From the NCBI GenBank assembly GCA_965227155.1, contig OZ245731.1, positions 4,774,001 to 4,838,000 on the forward strand: a stretch of DNA of 64,000 nt. The letters are read 5' to 3'. This DNA comes from UBA6059 sp965227155. Lineage in GTDB: Bacteria; Bacteroidota; Bacteroidia; Cytophagales; Cyclobacteriaceae. The position numbers and the translations under genes are program-made. Under the pieces are notes generated by a model. It ran no database searches, was not told where the DNA came from, and worked only from the letters and a program-made list of their open reading frames with translations. This document shows, one piece after another, positions 26,426 through 35,503 of the stretch; the first letter of the stretch is position 1; every line of letters starts with the position of its first letter.

Positions 26426-26973
26426 TTATCATCTAAAATGAATCGAGCCCGTTGATGTCCATTTTTCCCATCCAGCTTTAGCCAATCGATCTCTTTAATC
26501 CTAAAGGTTATTACAGCAAAATGCTCAGCATCGATCTGGTCCTTTTGTTCATTGCCTTCCTGCCATAATGAAATAGGCGTACCCGGAGCGTATCTACTAT
26601 TATAGTCCTTGGTTTGACTTACTACCTGTTGATAAAAGTGAGCTGCAAAATCATTACCATGGTCAATGTGACATATACCCTTTAGCCTTAGCTGGTATTT
26701 TTGTCTGGGATGATAGCCTAAAACTGTAGCGCTATTGTTGCCTTGAACTTCCTTAACCTTTTTGGAGCGATGATCGGTAAAAAAGATGAGCTGATGTGTT
26801 TCTGGTATAAATTTTCTTAAAACAATATAGCGACTTTCTGGAGTACCCGAGGTTCCTGCTGTAGCAAGGGATAAGTAGCGACATGGATGTTTTGGATCTA
26901 CAGAAGCCCTTACCAATTCTCCTTTTATATCCTGATAAATCGGTTCTAAAGCGTCACTTTTAGGGTATTCCAT
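26392..26973 (-). CDS. Pyridoxamine 5'-phosphate oxidase-like flavoprotein
   Basis: 193 residues from the ATG at 26973; a TTG start 66 bases earlier would add an unlikely N-terminus. The split-barrel FMN-binding fold is visible in SLATAGTSGTPESRYIVLRK, LIFFTDHRSKKVKEVQGNN and ATVLGYHPRQKYQLRLKGIC, with LDGKNGHQRARFIL at the end. Compared with PdxH it lacks parts of the canonical C-terminal motif, so it is more likely an Alr4036-type FMN protein than the true vitamin B6 oxidase. It is divergently placed from the ECF sigma gene. Confidence 0.8.
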   Translation of the reverse strand: MEYPKSDALEPIYQDIKGELVRASVDPKHPCRYLSLATAGTSGTPESRYIVLRKFIPETHQLIFFTDHRSKKVKEVQGNNSATVLGYHPRQKYQLRLKGICHIDHGNDFAAHFYQQVVSQTKDYNSRYAPGTPISLWQEGNEQKDQIDAEHFAVITFRIKEIDWLKLDGKNGHQRARFILDDNQSITSTWLVP

Positions 26974-27060
26974 ATCAAAAAAACCCTCAGTTATTATAAA
27001 AGTTTGACAATTCAATAGACACACCGCAAGTATTTTCAAGATTTGGTATCAAATTAGAAT

Positions 27061-27660
27061 ATGGAAATACCAGCGGATGAAGATCAATTGATTGCAGCGC
27101 TAAAAGCTGGGGATGCTGCCGCCTTCAAGGAGCTGGTATTACAATATCAGGATCGGGTTTATAATACCATCCTGGGTATTTTAAAATCCACGGAAGACGC
27201 TGAAGATATTGCCCAGGAAGTATTTATAGAGATTCATCAGCATATCCATCAATTTGAGCAAAAGGCAAAATTATCTACCTGGATTTATCGTATATCGCTA
27301 ACTAAAGCCTGGGAATTCATTCGATATAAAAAGCGTAAAAAGCGGTTTGCATCGTTGGTCAGCTTATGGAATGGCAAAGAAGATGGCATGATAGAGGCAC
27401 CGGATTTTCATCATCCCGGTGTAATCATGGAAGAGCAGGAACACGCCAGGGCACTTTTTAGAGCTATTGACAAACTACCTAAAAATCAGCAAAACGCATT
27501 TGTTCTTCATAAACTGGAAGGCATGAGCTATACCGAAATCGGAGAAGTGTTGCAAACGAGCCTAAGTTCTGTGGAATCATTGATGCACAGAGCTAAAACG
27601 AATCTTAGAAAATATCTGCGCACTTATTACCAGCAAGAAATAAAACAAGAAAACATCTAA
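27061..27660 (+). CDS. ECF-type RNA polymerase sigma factor
   Basis: 199 residues. Region 2 is clear (YQDRVYNTILGILKSTEDAE, DIAQEVFIEIHQHIHQF, STWIYRISLTKAWEFIRYKK) and region 4 carries the helix-turn-helix (LPKNQQNAFVLHKLEGMSYT, EIGEVLQTSLSSVESLMHRA). It directs RNA polymerase to a small regulon. The next two genes follow after six bases each and encode a one-helix membrane protein and a Spy-like protein, which suggests an envelope stress response controlled by those products. Confidence 0.95.
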   Translation: MEIPADEDQLIAALKAGDAAAFKELVLQYQDRVYNTILGILKSTEDAEDIAQEVFIEIHQHIHQFEQKAKLSTWIYRISLTKAWEFIRYKKRKKRFASLVSLWNGKEDGMIEAPDFHHPGVIMEEQEHARALFRAIDKLPKNQQNAFVLHKLEGMSYTEIGEVLQTSLSSVESLMHRAKTNLRKYLRTYYQQEIKQENI

Positions 27661-27666
27661 TCAAAT

Positions 27667-27999
27667 ATGGACAGCAATCAACCTGATATCGACAAAATAT
27701 TAAATAGTCTTAATCATGTGGAGCGAGCCTCACCTGGCCCCTTTTTCTTTTCAAAATTGGAAAATCGGCTGGCACACAAACAACAGCTAGTTGCTCAATC
27801 AAAGCAGGAACAATGGCTTGGTTGGGTTGTAAATCATCAGTATATGGTAGCTGCGGGCATTATTTTACTACTGCTGCTCAACATTCTAATACTTTCGAAT
27901 TTTAATGCCGGGGAAATTATAAATTATAATGATAGTACTGCCAGCCTTGTTGAAGACTATAGTTTAAATGACTATGCCTGGTATAGCTATAATGAATAA
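27667..27999 (+). CDS. One-helix membrane protein, candidate anti-sigma factor
   Basis: 110 residues with a cytoplasmic N-terminal stretch of about 57 residues (helical, with HVERASPGPFFFSKLENRLA), one membrane helix near 58-79 (YMVAAGIILLLLLNILILS) and a short acidic, Tyr-rich outer tail. The size and location directly behind an ECF sigma gene fit an anti-sigma factor. The zinc-binding HxxxCxxC motif of classical anti-sigma domains is absent, so the assignment rests mainly on context. Confidence 0.7.
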   Translation: MDSNQPDIDKILNSLNHVERASPGPFFFSKLENRLAHKQQLVAQSKQEQWLGWVVNHQYMVAAGIILLLLLNILILSNFNAGEIINYNDSTASLVEDYSLNDYAWYSYNE

Positions 28000-28005
28000 A
28001 GACTT

Positions 28006-28458
28006 ATGAAAACTAGAATAATCACAATTGGCCTTGTCGTAATGGTGGTTTTGAATATCATCCTTATCGCTTTTATCCTAATTGGGCAGCCTCGCCCAGG
28101 TCATATTCAAGGAGAGCTAAGAGGACACCACCTGGAAGAGCAGCTTGGATTTGATGCTCAGCAGTCAAGGGAGTTTCGGGATTTAAAAAGAGCTCATTTC
28201 AGAGAAAACCGAGAATTATTCCAAAAAATGGCCGGTCTTAAAAAGCAATTGCTATTATCGGACGATCGTTTGAAAGCAAAAGCAATTATTAATGACATAA
28301 AAACATTGCAGGGTCAAATCGACTGGAATATCTACGGGCATTTTCAGGATGTGAAAAACATATGCCGCCCCGAGCAGCTACCTGCCTATGCAGACTTCAT
28401 TGAAGAGGTTAGCCAGGGAATGGGGCCAGGCCATCGCAGGCGAGGCAATATGGATTAA
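28006..28458 (+). CDS. Spy/CnrX/ZraP-like membrane-anchored periplasmic sensor
   Basis: 150 residues. One N-terminal membrane helix (residues 5-27), then an all-helical periplasmic domain with two LTxxQ-like signatures (LGFDAQQSREFRDLKRAHF and ICRPEQLPAYADFIEE) and a basic helix between them (FRENRELFQKMAGLKKQLL). This is the pattern of Spy/CpxP and of metal sensors such as CnrX and ZraP. The tail is His/Arg/Gly rich (GPGHRRRG). It likely senses misfolded protein or a metal and controls the sigma factor two genes upstream. It converges with xth with a gap of four bases. Confidence 0.85.
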   Translation: MKTRIITIGLVVMVVLNIILIAFILIGQPRPGHIQGELRGHHLEEQLGFDAQQSREFRDLKRAHFRENRELFQKMAGLKKQLLLSDDRLKAKAIINDIKTLQGQIDWNIYGHFQDVKNICRPEQLPAYADFIEEVSQGMGPGHRRRGNMD

Positions 28459-28462
28459 TGGC

Positions 28463-29239
28463 TTAAGCTTCTATTTCCAAAGAAACCGGGCAATGATCAG
28501 AGCCAAAATAATCATTGTGTATTTCAGCTTTTTGCAGTCTGTCTTTGAGCCCCTGAGTAGCAAGAAAATAATCAATTCTCCAGCCGACATTTCTTTCCCT
28601 TGCTTTGAATCTATAATTCCACCAACTGTATTTTACTTTTTCAGGATAAAAATGCCGGAAAGTATCGATAAAGCCATTGCTCAGAAAGCGTTCAATACCA
28701 TCGATTTCAGTTTGAGTATAGCCAGATGTTTTGTTGTAATTCTCTTTGGGCCTGGCTATATCGATTTCAGTATGGGCTACATTTAGGTCCCCTGTTACGA
28801 TTACGGGCTTATCCTTTTCCTTGCCTTTACAATAATCAAAGAAATCCTTGTCCCACTTCGCCCGATAATCTAGTCGCTTCATACCACTACCTGAGTTTGG
28901 AACGTATACGTTGATTAGGATAAAGGAATTAAATTCCGCAGTGATAACTCTTCCCTCCTGGTCATGTTCCTCCTTACCAATATCATAGTGTACACTTAAT
29001 GGCTTTTCTTTGGAGAGGATCGCCGTGCCTGAATACCCTTTTCTTGTTTTAGATTCATTAGCAAATAAATGATACCCTGTAATATCAGATAGCGCTTTTT
29101 CAGTATCCTCAACAGTAGCTTTGGTTTCCTGAATACATAAAATATCCGCGCTGATTTGCTCAAAATCAGTGAAAAAATCCTTTTTAGTAATGGCACGAAT
29201 ACCATTCACATTCCACGATACAATTTTCTTGTTAGCCAT
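28463..29239 (-). CDS. xth: Exodeoxyribonuclease III
   Basis: 258 residues, normal length. Motifs: KIVSWNVNGIRAI, ILCIQETKA (catalytic Glu), VTGDLNVAHTEIDIARPKEN (Asp/Asn), WWNYRFKARERNVGWRIDYF and GSDHCPVSLEI (Asp-His). It is a cytoplasmic AP endonuclease and 3'-5' exonuclease for base excision repair. The TATATTTG box at 29244-29251 lies only four bases before the ATG, which predicts a leaderless mRNA. Confidence 0.96.
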   Translation of the reverse strand: MANKKIVSWNVNGIRAITKKDFFTDFEQISADILCIQETKATVEDTEKALSDITGYHLFANESKTRKGYSGTAILSKEKPLSVHYDIGKEEHDQEGRVITAEFNSFILINVYVPNSGSGMKRLDYRAKWDKDFFDYCKGKEKDKPVIVTGDLNVAHTEIDIARPKENYNKTSGYTQTEIDGIERFLSNGFIDTFRHFYPEKVKYSWWNYRFKARERNVGWRIDYFLATQGLKDRLQKAEIHNDYFGSDHCPVSLEIEA

Positions 29240-29569
29240 AACTCAAATATATAAAAGCAGGTAGCTTATAGCTATTAAATCACTTTTTCTGTGGTCTTTC
29301 ATTTAAGATGGTATTTTGACCAAAATATTTACTTCTAGTATTCGCTTTCCAATATGCATATCATCATTTATAGCAAAACACTTACATTCAGATATTTAAG
29401 TGCAATTATTAATGATGAAATTATATTCTTATATTTGACAGTGTAAAAAAGTTGTTAGCCAGAATAATATAAACCACCCTGAATTAGTTAATGCCATAAA
29501 TAGTTGGCATCAATATTGTATTTCGACACGTTAAATATTTGAAATAATTTCGCATCAAATTCAGGACTT
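29240..29569. other. AT-rich 330-base intergenic region
   Basis: Contains the xth -7 box at its left end and, on the plus strand, a TATATTTG at 29430-29437 that could start transcription of the gene at 29570 with a leader of about 130 bases. In that leader, ATGCCA (29491-29496) and TGGCAT (29505-29510) form a small hairpin. No ORF of useful size and no RNA gene were recognised. Confidence 0.5.
29244..29251 (-). promoter_or_regulatory. -7 box directly before xth
   Basis: The minus strand reads TATATTTG, a full TAnnTTTG match, with four bases to the ATG at 29239. No TTG was seen at -33 spacing. Confidence 0.4.
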
Positions 29570-30154
29570 ATGAAAATCATATCCTTTTTAATAGCAAACA
29601 TATTCTTAGTGGGGTTTTTGCAAGCGCAGGAACCTACTGCCCAGCAACAAAGATCTCTGGAGAAAGAATTTGACCAACTTGTAGTAGAGTGGGAAAAGCT
29701 CTCCGGTGAACTAAAAACATACAGTGGATTAGAAACTTACTGCACCAATGATCAATATAAAGCCAATGTAGTCAATATGCTTGGTCTGATACACCATTAT
29801 GATTCTCTTGTACTTGATATCATCACAGACCCAAAAGAAATGGCCAAACTGGATGCAAAAGAACAAAAGAAAACCAAAGATGAAATTGAGAAATTTGAGA
29901 GCGAGTATAGCACCACGGCATTTATCATCAAGCTAAAAGAAGAGTGTAAGTTCCGAAAGGAAATTGAGCGCAATAAAGAGGAATCAAAAAATGATTTCGG
30001 CATGAATTCCTACGATGGACAAATTCTGGTGCTGGAAACAGATTTACAAAAATATGTAAAGCACATTGACTCAAGATTAGAGCATATTGACGATCACGTG
30101 CACAAATTACATATCGATAATGTAAGAGAATTTGAGCCTATCAATGAAAGATAG
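29570..30154 (+). CDS. Secreted coiled-coil protein of unknown function
   Basis: 194 residues. A signal peptide (IISFLIANIFLVGFLQAQ) is followed by an almost wholly helical, highly charged protein with coiled-coil character (DAKEQKKTKDEIEKFESEY, LETDLQKYVKHIDSRLEHID). Two cysteines (TYCTNDQ and EECKFRK) could pair. No family is recognised. It is a single gene meeting the ABC permease gene tail to tail with an 11-base gap. Confidence 0.65.
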   Translation: MKIISFLIANIFLVGFLQAQEPTAQQQRSLEKEFDQLVVEWEKLSGELKTYSGLETYCTNDQYKANVVNMLGLIHHYDSLVLDIITDPKEMAKLDAKEQKKTKDEIEKFESEYSTTAFIIKLKEECKFRKEIERNKEESKNDFGMNSYDGQILVLETDLQKYVKHIDSRLEHIDDHVHKLHIDNVREFEPINER

Positions 30155-30165
30155 GCCCTTTATAC

Positions 30166-32562
30166 TCATTCATCTCTAATACTCAATACGGGATTAGCGG
30201 TAGCAGTTTTGTAGGCATGGTGTAGTACCGTGCCTATTGTTATTATAAGCGTAGCTGCCAATGTTGCCACGAAAATAATCGGCCCGATCTCTATGTGGTA
30301 GGCAAAATTGCTTAACCACTCCTGCATGATAAACCAGGCAAGTGGCCATGCTATTAGATTAGAAATCAATACTATTTTCACAAATTCCCAGGACATAAGG
30401 CCTAGTAGCCTACCAGTAGAAGCCCCCAATACCTTGCGTATGCCTATTTCTTTGGTTCGCTTTTCCAGAATATAGGTGGTGAGCCCAAACAATCCCAGGC
30501 AACCAATGATTATCGACAAAACCGTAAATAACCCCAGCACTTTGGCAGTCCTGATTTCAGCATCATATAGCCCTCTTAATTCATCTTTCATGAAGCTAAA
30601 TTCAAATGGACTATTGGGGTTAAGCTGCATCCACTCCTGCTCTACAAAAGCCAGTGAGTTCTTGTAATCATCCATATTGATTTTCACATACATGTACCTT
30701 ATTTGCTCCGGATCAACCCAGATTGCCAAAGGTTCTATACTGGATTTCAGACTGTTGAAGTGAAAGTCAGGCACCACACCTACTACCTTACCATACATCG
30801 ATCCGGCCCACGGACTCAATGTCTTGCCAATAGCTTCTTCATTCTTCCAGCCCAGTTTTGCAGCTAGTGTTTGGTTGATGACAAACTGAAATACCGAATC
30901 ACCTTCAGCCCTGGGCGTAAAACCACTTCCCGAAAGCAAAGGAATACTCATAGCTTCAAAAAAGTCCATATCGGTGAGATAACCATTACATTCTACTGTA
31001 GCCTGTTTATCCATACCCTCACCAAGGCAGCCATAGCCCGCCATTACTGTTCCCATGCGCTCGGAGGTCATAGTAACATCACTGACCCGGCTATCTTGCA
31101 ATAACCGATCCTTCAATATGTTTTTATTGGAAATGGCCTCCTCACCACTAAGCGGCAGCATGATCATTTCATCAGCCTCATAGCCCAATTTCTTTTCATT
31201 AGTGTATTGTATCTGTTCCCTGATGACCAGTACACCAATAATCAACACCACTGCAATTACAAACTGGATAGCAACCAAAACCTGACGGAAAGTGTCGCCG
31301 GCCTTACCTGTTCGGAAAGTGCCTTTCAACACCCTAACCGGTGAAAATGAGGATAAATAGATCGAAGGATAAATACCAGAAATGATGGTCAGCACAATGC
31401 AACCTCCTAGCAAGTAGAACATGTTCTGTAGTGAGAAAAATTGAAGTGATAACTCCTTGTTGGCTAATGCATTAAAATATGGAAGGCTTAATTCAGAAAT
31501 ACCAATGGCTATGATCAATGCAAGAAAGGTGATAATGAAAGTTTCTCCATAAAACTGAAAGATTAATTGCTTTTTGTATGCACCCATAACTTTGCGTATA
31601 CCCACTTCTCTGGCTCGCTTTTCGGACTTGGCTGTAGTCAGATTGATGTAATTGATAGCTGCGATGAGAAGAATGAAAATACCGATAGCAAGAAAGGCAT
31701 ATACCTGGGTGATACTGGATCTTTGGCCGCCATCACCACGAATACCTTCGGTTAGGTAAATCTCATCAAGGCCCTGCATCTGAAATTGCATTTCCATCCC
31801 GAAATTCTTAAAGCTTTCACCACCATCCTCTTCAGCAAATGCACTGAGTTTTTGCGCTACTGCATCTGCCTGCTGCGCATCTGTGAGCTTCAGAAAAGTG
31901 AGGTAGTTCATAGGAAACCAGGCAAGCTGCTCAGCCCCTCCTCTGTTGAAACTCTGCATAGGAATGATCGCTTTATAATCAATAATGGTATTGCCCGGAA
32001 AATCCTTATAAACGCCTGTTACTTTTAAATCCCATTTGTTTGCGCCCTCAATGACCTTACCTATGGGGTATTCATCACCAAAATATTTATTGGCCAATGA
32101 TTCTGATAGAATGATATCAAAGGGTTCTTGCAATGCATTTTGAGGGTCTCCGGCCACCCATTCAAAGGCAAACAAGTCTATGATGGCAGGGTCTGCAAGC
32201 ACAAAGCTTTCTTCATAAAATACCTTATCCTCATACTGCATAACTACAGGCCTGAAACTGCCGTAGTTCATTACTTTGGCAGCAGACTCCACTTCGGGGT
32301 ATTTATCTTCCGCCACAGCGGCAATTTTATTGGCCGTCAATGCGAGAGTTTCGGTCCTCTCAGCCGTAATTACCCTGGTAAGTACTCGGAAGATTTGATC
32401 GTGCTCAGGGTGCATTTCTTCATAGGACAATTCATTGCCCACATAAGTGAAGATGAGCAGGCAGCTTGCAATGCCTATGCTAAGTCCCAATAAATTTATG
32501 ATTGAGAAAAACCGGTTTCTTATGAAATTTCGGTAAGCGATGGTGATAAAATTCCTAATCAT
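30166..32562 (-). CDS. MacB-type ABC transporter permease (FtsX family)
   Basis: 798 residues, the doubled layout common in Bacteroidota: an N-terminal helix (FITIAYRNFIRNRFFSIINL), a MacB periplasmic core domain, three helices of a FtsX domain (INYINLTTAKSEKRAREVGI, VMGAYKKQLIFQFYGETFII), then a second periplasmic domain and second FtsX set (FGLTTYILEKRTKEIGIRKV). Such proteins are mechanotransmission permeases that act with a separate ATPase in efflux or lipoprotein/antimicrobial peptide resistance rather than as a channel. No ATPase gene is adjacent. A short inverted repeat lies upstream. Confidence 0.92.
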   Translation of the reverse strand: MIRNFITIAYRNFIRNRFFSIINLLGLSIGIASCLLIFTYVGNELSYEEMHPEHDQIFRVLTRVITAERTETLALTANKIAAVAEDKYPEVESAAKVMNYGSFRPVVMQYEDKVFYEESFVLADPAIIDLFAFEWVAGDPQNALQEPFDIILSESLANKYFGDEYPIGKVIEGANKWDLKVTGVYKDFPGNTIIDYKAIIPMQSFNRGGAEQLAWFPMNYLTFLKLTDAQQADAVAQKLSAFAEEDGGESFKNFGMEMQFQMQGLDEIYLTEGIRGDGGQRSSITQVYAFLAIGIFILLIAAINYINLTTAKSEKRAREVGIRKVMGAYKKQLIFQFYGETFIITFLALIIAIGISELSLPYFNALANKELSLQFFSLQNMFYLLGGCIVLTIISGIYPSIYLSSFSPVRVLKGTFRTGKAGDTFRQVLVAIQFVIAVVLIIGVLVIREQIQYTNEKKLGYEADEMIMLPLSGEEAISNKNILKDRLLQDSRVSDVTMTSERMGTVMAGYGCLGEGMDKQATVECNGYLTDMDFFEAMSIPLLSGSGFTPRAEGDSVFQFVINQTLAAKLGWKNEEAIGKTLSPWAGSMYGKVVGVVPDFHFNSLKSSIEPLAIWVDPEQIRYMYVKINMDDYKNSLAFVEQEWMQLNPNSPFEFSFMKDELRGLYDAEIRTAKVLGLFTVLSIIIGCLGLFGLTTYILEKRTKEIGIRKVLGASTGRLLGLMSWEFVKIVLISNLIAWPLAWFIMQEWLSNFAYHIEIGPIIFVATLAATLIITIGTVLHHAYKTATANPVLSIRDE

Positions 32563-32633
32563 CTTGAGTTTTTATTTCCCCTATTGCCAAAAGCCATACC
32601 AAAAAAAATAGGCGATTTTTCGACAGATAGGAA

Positions 32634-32655
32634 GGTCAAATCTGAACCTTTGACC
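32634..32655. repeat. Seven-base inverted repeat
   Basis: GGTCAAA (32634-32640) and TTTGACC (32649-32655) around an eight-base spacer, between the esterase stop and the start of the ABC permease. There is no T tract on either side, so an operator or mRNA hairpin is as likely as a terminator. Confidence 0.4.
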
Positions 32656-32683
32656 GCTGGCGGACAAACATGTTCATCGCTAG

Positions 32684-33337
32684 TCAATCGATCAGCTTTA
32701 TGAGAACCTCACGCTTGACTTCATGCTTTCCATCAAAAATGGTGAGGCGCGGCTCAATCCCAGTCAACTTAAGAACCTTAGCTTTTTGCTTTTCTATGAC
32801 CGCTTCATTAAAAAATTTATCCTGATCCCCTATCACTAACTCAATGGCGGCATCAGGCCTGAGGAAGGAAAAATCTTCTTTCTGAACCTCCTTTGGTAAA
32901 TCACCGGCCCAAAAAATCATCCGCTTCACAGGAAGTCTCAAATATGCCGCTATACGTATAGAAAGCGGTACCCCCTGTGAGAACCCGAAAAAGTTGAGGG
33001 CTATTTTCTGCCAATCAACTTTTGATAGGTAAGTGTTGAAAATCGTCTCGAAATACTGTCGCTGGTTGATGAGTTCGGTCTCACGATCTTCCCTGGTCAT
33101 CCAGCTTGCTCCTACTTTGCCATATTCACCATCCAAATAAAATCTATTTAGACCTTGAGGCGCGATGATGAAATGTTCCCGAGCGGGAAGGATATCAAAT
33201 CGCTTCACAAAATACCTGGCCAACTGACCATAGCCATGGCAGACAATCCATACATTCTGGGTCGCAGGTGTCAGTTCATTCACAGTATAAACCGGATGTA
33301 TCGTGGGGATTTTTAAATGCTGTTCTCTTATTTCCAT
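32684..33337 (-). CDS. Alpha/beta hydrolase, carboxylesterase-like
   Basis: 217 residues. The alpha/beta hydrolase core is visible: WIVCHGYGQLARYF (oxyanion region), FIIAPQGLNRFY, the nucleophile elbow FFGFSQGVPLSIRIA (Ser in G-F-S-Q-G), then LVIGDQDKFFNE and a C-terminal DGKHEVKREV that supplies the catalytic His. The layout matches the phospholipase/carboxylesterase group. The cytoplasmic substrate is unknown. Confidence 0.82.
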   Translation of the reverse strand: MEIREQHLKIPTIHPVYTVNELTPATQNVWIVCHGYGQLARYFVKRFDILPAREHFIIAPQGLNRFYLDGEYGKVGASWMTREDRETELINQRQYFETIFNTYLSKVDWQKIALNFFGFSQGVPLSIRIAAYLRLPVKRMIFWAGDLPKEVQKEDFSFLRPDAAIELVIGDQDKFFNEAVIEKQKAKVLKLTGIEPRLTIFDGKHEVKREVLIKLID

Positions 33338-33428
33338 AATTGATAATTGCTCAATGAATGTAGCAGATTCCTCTAATCGATTTTAATTTAGCCGAAATTC
33401 AATCAATACTACATCTCTACCATTATCT

Positions 33429-34841
33429 ATGGATAAAGAAGAATTTAAAAAATGGGGACATCAATTGGTCGACTGGATGGCAGACTACATGGAAAATGTA
33501 GATCAATATCCTGTAAAGGCTCAGACAAAACCCGGGGATATCCTAAATCAACTACCAATTCATGCACCTGCTGCCGGTGAAGCTTTCAACGCGATTTGGA
33601 AGGATTTTGAGCGAATAATGCTTCCGGGCATTACCCATTGGCAAAGTCCAAATTTCTATGCCTACTTTCCTGCCAACAATAGTTTTCCCTCGGTGCTTGG
33701 TGAAATGCTCATGAGTGCAATGGGTGCTCAATGCATGATTTGGGAGACAAGTCCTGCAGCTGCTGAGCTTGAAGAGCGCGTACTTGATTGGCTAAAGCCG
33801 GAAATGGCTATCCCCAATAGCTGGAGCGGCGTAATTCAGGATACTGCATCCACCGCTACTTTGGCAGCCATCCTCTCTGCCAGGGAAAAATACACCCATC
33901 ATCGTTTTAACAAGTCAGGGTTTAGCAACCAAAAACTACGGGTTTACTGCTCTACCGAGACGCATTCCAGCATAGAAAAAGGCGTTAAGATAGCAGGTAT
34001 TGGTAAGGAAAACCTGGTGAAAATTGCCGTAGATGAAAACCTTGCTATGAATGCTGAGCTGCTTGAAACTGCCATTCAGCAGGATATTGAAAATGGTTAT
34101 TTACCAATATGTGTGGTAAGTGCGGTAGGCACTACAGGTACGGTGGCTATTGATCCAGTGGCAGCCATCTCCGGAATTTGTAAAAAATACAATTGCTGGC
34201 ACCATATCGATGCGGCTTATGCAGGTACTGCCCTACTCCTTCCGGAATATCACCACTGGATTAATGGCATTGAAGATGCCGATAGCTTTGTCTTCAATCC
34301 ACATAAGTGGATGTTTGTGAATTTTGATTGCACGGCCTATTATGTAAAAGACAAAGAAGCATTGATTAGCACTTTTGAGATTCTGCCGGAATATCTCAAA
34401 ACTAAAACCCGGGGACAGGTAAATGACTATAGGGACTGGGGAATTCCACTGGGCCGCCGCTTCCGTGCATTGAAGCTTTGGTTTGTGATCAGAAGTTTTG
34501 GACTTGATGGCATCAGATCAAAGCTCAGGCACCATATCGAACTGGCAAAGCAAATGGAGCAGAACATCATAGCGCATCCCGACTTTGAGCTATTATTGCC
34601 CAGGGCCATTAATATGATGGTATTTAGGTATGCTCCAAAAGCCATTTCTGAAGAAAACCTTAATCAACTTAATGAAGCGATCATTAATCAGATAAATGCC
34701 AGTGGAAAGGCCTATTTCACACATACCAAAGTTAACGGGCAGTATGCATTAAGAATGCCTATTGGACAAACTAATGTCAGTGAGGCCCATATCCAATCAA
34801 CCTGGCAGCTCTTGCAAGAAACTGGTAAGGCGTTACTCTAG
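33429..34841 (+). CDS. PLP-dependent group II amino acid decarboxylase
   Basis: 470 residues, the length of aromatic-L-amino-acid decarboxylases. N-terminal FKKWGHQLVDWMADYMENV, the substrate pocket HWQSPNFYAYFPANNSFPSV, the aromatic stacking THSSIEKGVKIAG, the aspartate in WHHIDAAYAGTA, and the PLP-lysine motif FNPHKWMFVNFDC. It decarboxylates an aromatic amino acid such as tryptophan, tyrosine or DOPA, giving an arylamine. Substrate specificity is not readable by eye. It has a single-gene layout beside an oppositely oriented LysE exporter and GH3 gene. Confidence 0.92.
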   Translation: MDKEEFKKWGHQLVDWMADYMENVDQYPVKAQTKPGDILNQLPIHAPAAGEAFNAIWKDFERIMLPGITHWQSPNFYAYFPANNSFPSVLGEMLMSAMGAQCMIWETSPAAAELEERVLDWLKPEMAIPNSWSGVIQDTASTATLAAILSAREKYTHHRFNKSGFSNQKLRVYCSTETHSSIEKGVKIAGIGKENLVKIAVDENLAMNAELLETAIQQDIENGYLPICVVSAVGTTGTVAIDPVAAISGICKKYNCWHHIDAAYAGTALLLPEYHHWINGIEDADSFVFNPHKWMFVNFDCTAYYVKDKEALISTFEILPEYLKTKTRGQVNDYRDWGIPLGRRFRALKLWFVIRSFGLDGIRSKLRHHIELAKQMEQNIIAHPDFELLLPRAINMMVFRYAPKAISEENLNQLNEAIINQINASGKAYFTHTKVNGQYALRMPIGQTNVSEAHIQSTWQLLQETGKALL

Positions 34842-34843
34842 AT

Positions 34844-35440
34844 TCAGAATCGATAGGTGTACGAGAATCCCGTGGGTGATATAGCAAGGTTGCTAAAAAA
34901 GTTACCCAATTCAGGGGCATGGTTTTGGTGAATGATATACATGATGGTATCAAAAGCAAAAAGAAATCCACCCTGCAGGATGATCGCTTTTCCAAAGCCT
35001 TTAAGCCTTTCGGGTTTATTTGTTACGTTTTTGGAGCGCTCAATAAGGTAGAGCCCTCCTACCATATAACCAATATCAAGAGCTGCATTGACCAGCAATA
35101 GCTTATCAATTTTGCTTTGTTCCTGTATGGATTCATACAATCCATAGGCAGCAGGATCATCTTTAAATGCGCCATAATACCCTGCCCCTGCAATCACCAG
35201 GTTAACAGCATTCCACCAGGTATTCATTTGGTGAAAATATTCGTCTTCACCAATTGCATTTCTACCCGCAATAGGGTTTACAATCATATTGCCTACAGCC
35301 CAACTACCCAGGATCATCATACCTGTTTTATTGATATCAAGCCTTTTCTGATTATATGATTGTAAATCCTGCGATTGGGCAATTGTAGCGATCAGTAGAA
35401 AAATGAATAACGCCAGTGATTTGTATAATAATGTCCTCAT
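34844..35440 (-). CDS. Membrane protein, DUF6992-like
   Basis: 198 residues from the ATG at 35440; an upstream GTG frame is less plausible. The N-terminus MRTLLYKSLALFIFLLIATI with AQSQ is a signal peptide. The body has several hydrophobic segments and the marks M-M-I-L-G-S-W-A-V-G-N, HQMNTWWNAVNLVIAGAGY and KIDKLLLVNAALDIGYM, as in a Bacteroidota family of small integral membrane proteins of unknown function. It is the last gene of a GH3-LysE operon on the minus strand. Confidence 0.72.
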   Translation of the reverse strand: MRTLLYKSLALFIFLLIATIAQSQDLQSYNQKRLDINKTGMMILGSWAVGNMIVNPIAGRNAIGEDEYFHQMNTWWNAVNLVIAGAGYYGAFKDDPAAYGLYESIQEQSKIDKLLLVNAALDIGYMVGGLYLIERSKNVTNKPERLKGFGKAIILQGGFLFAFDTIMYIIHQNHAPELGNFFSNLAISPTGFSYTYRF

Positions 35441-35503
35441 AGGTATCAGAACCTCAGGCTGGTTTGAATTGTTATTAGCAGCCTGTGAATCAGGCACCGG
35501 TAA

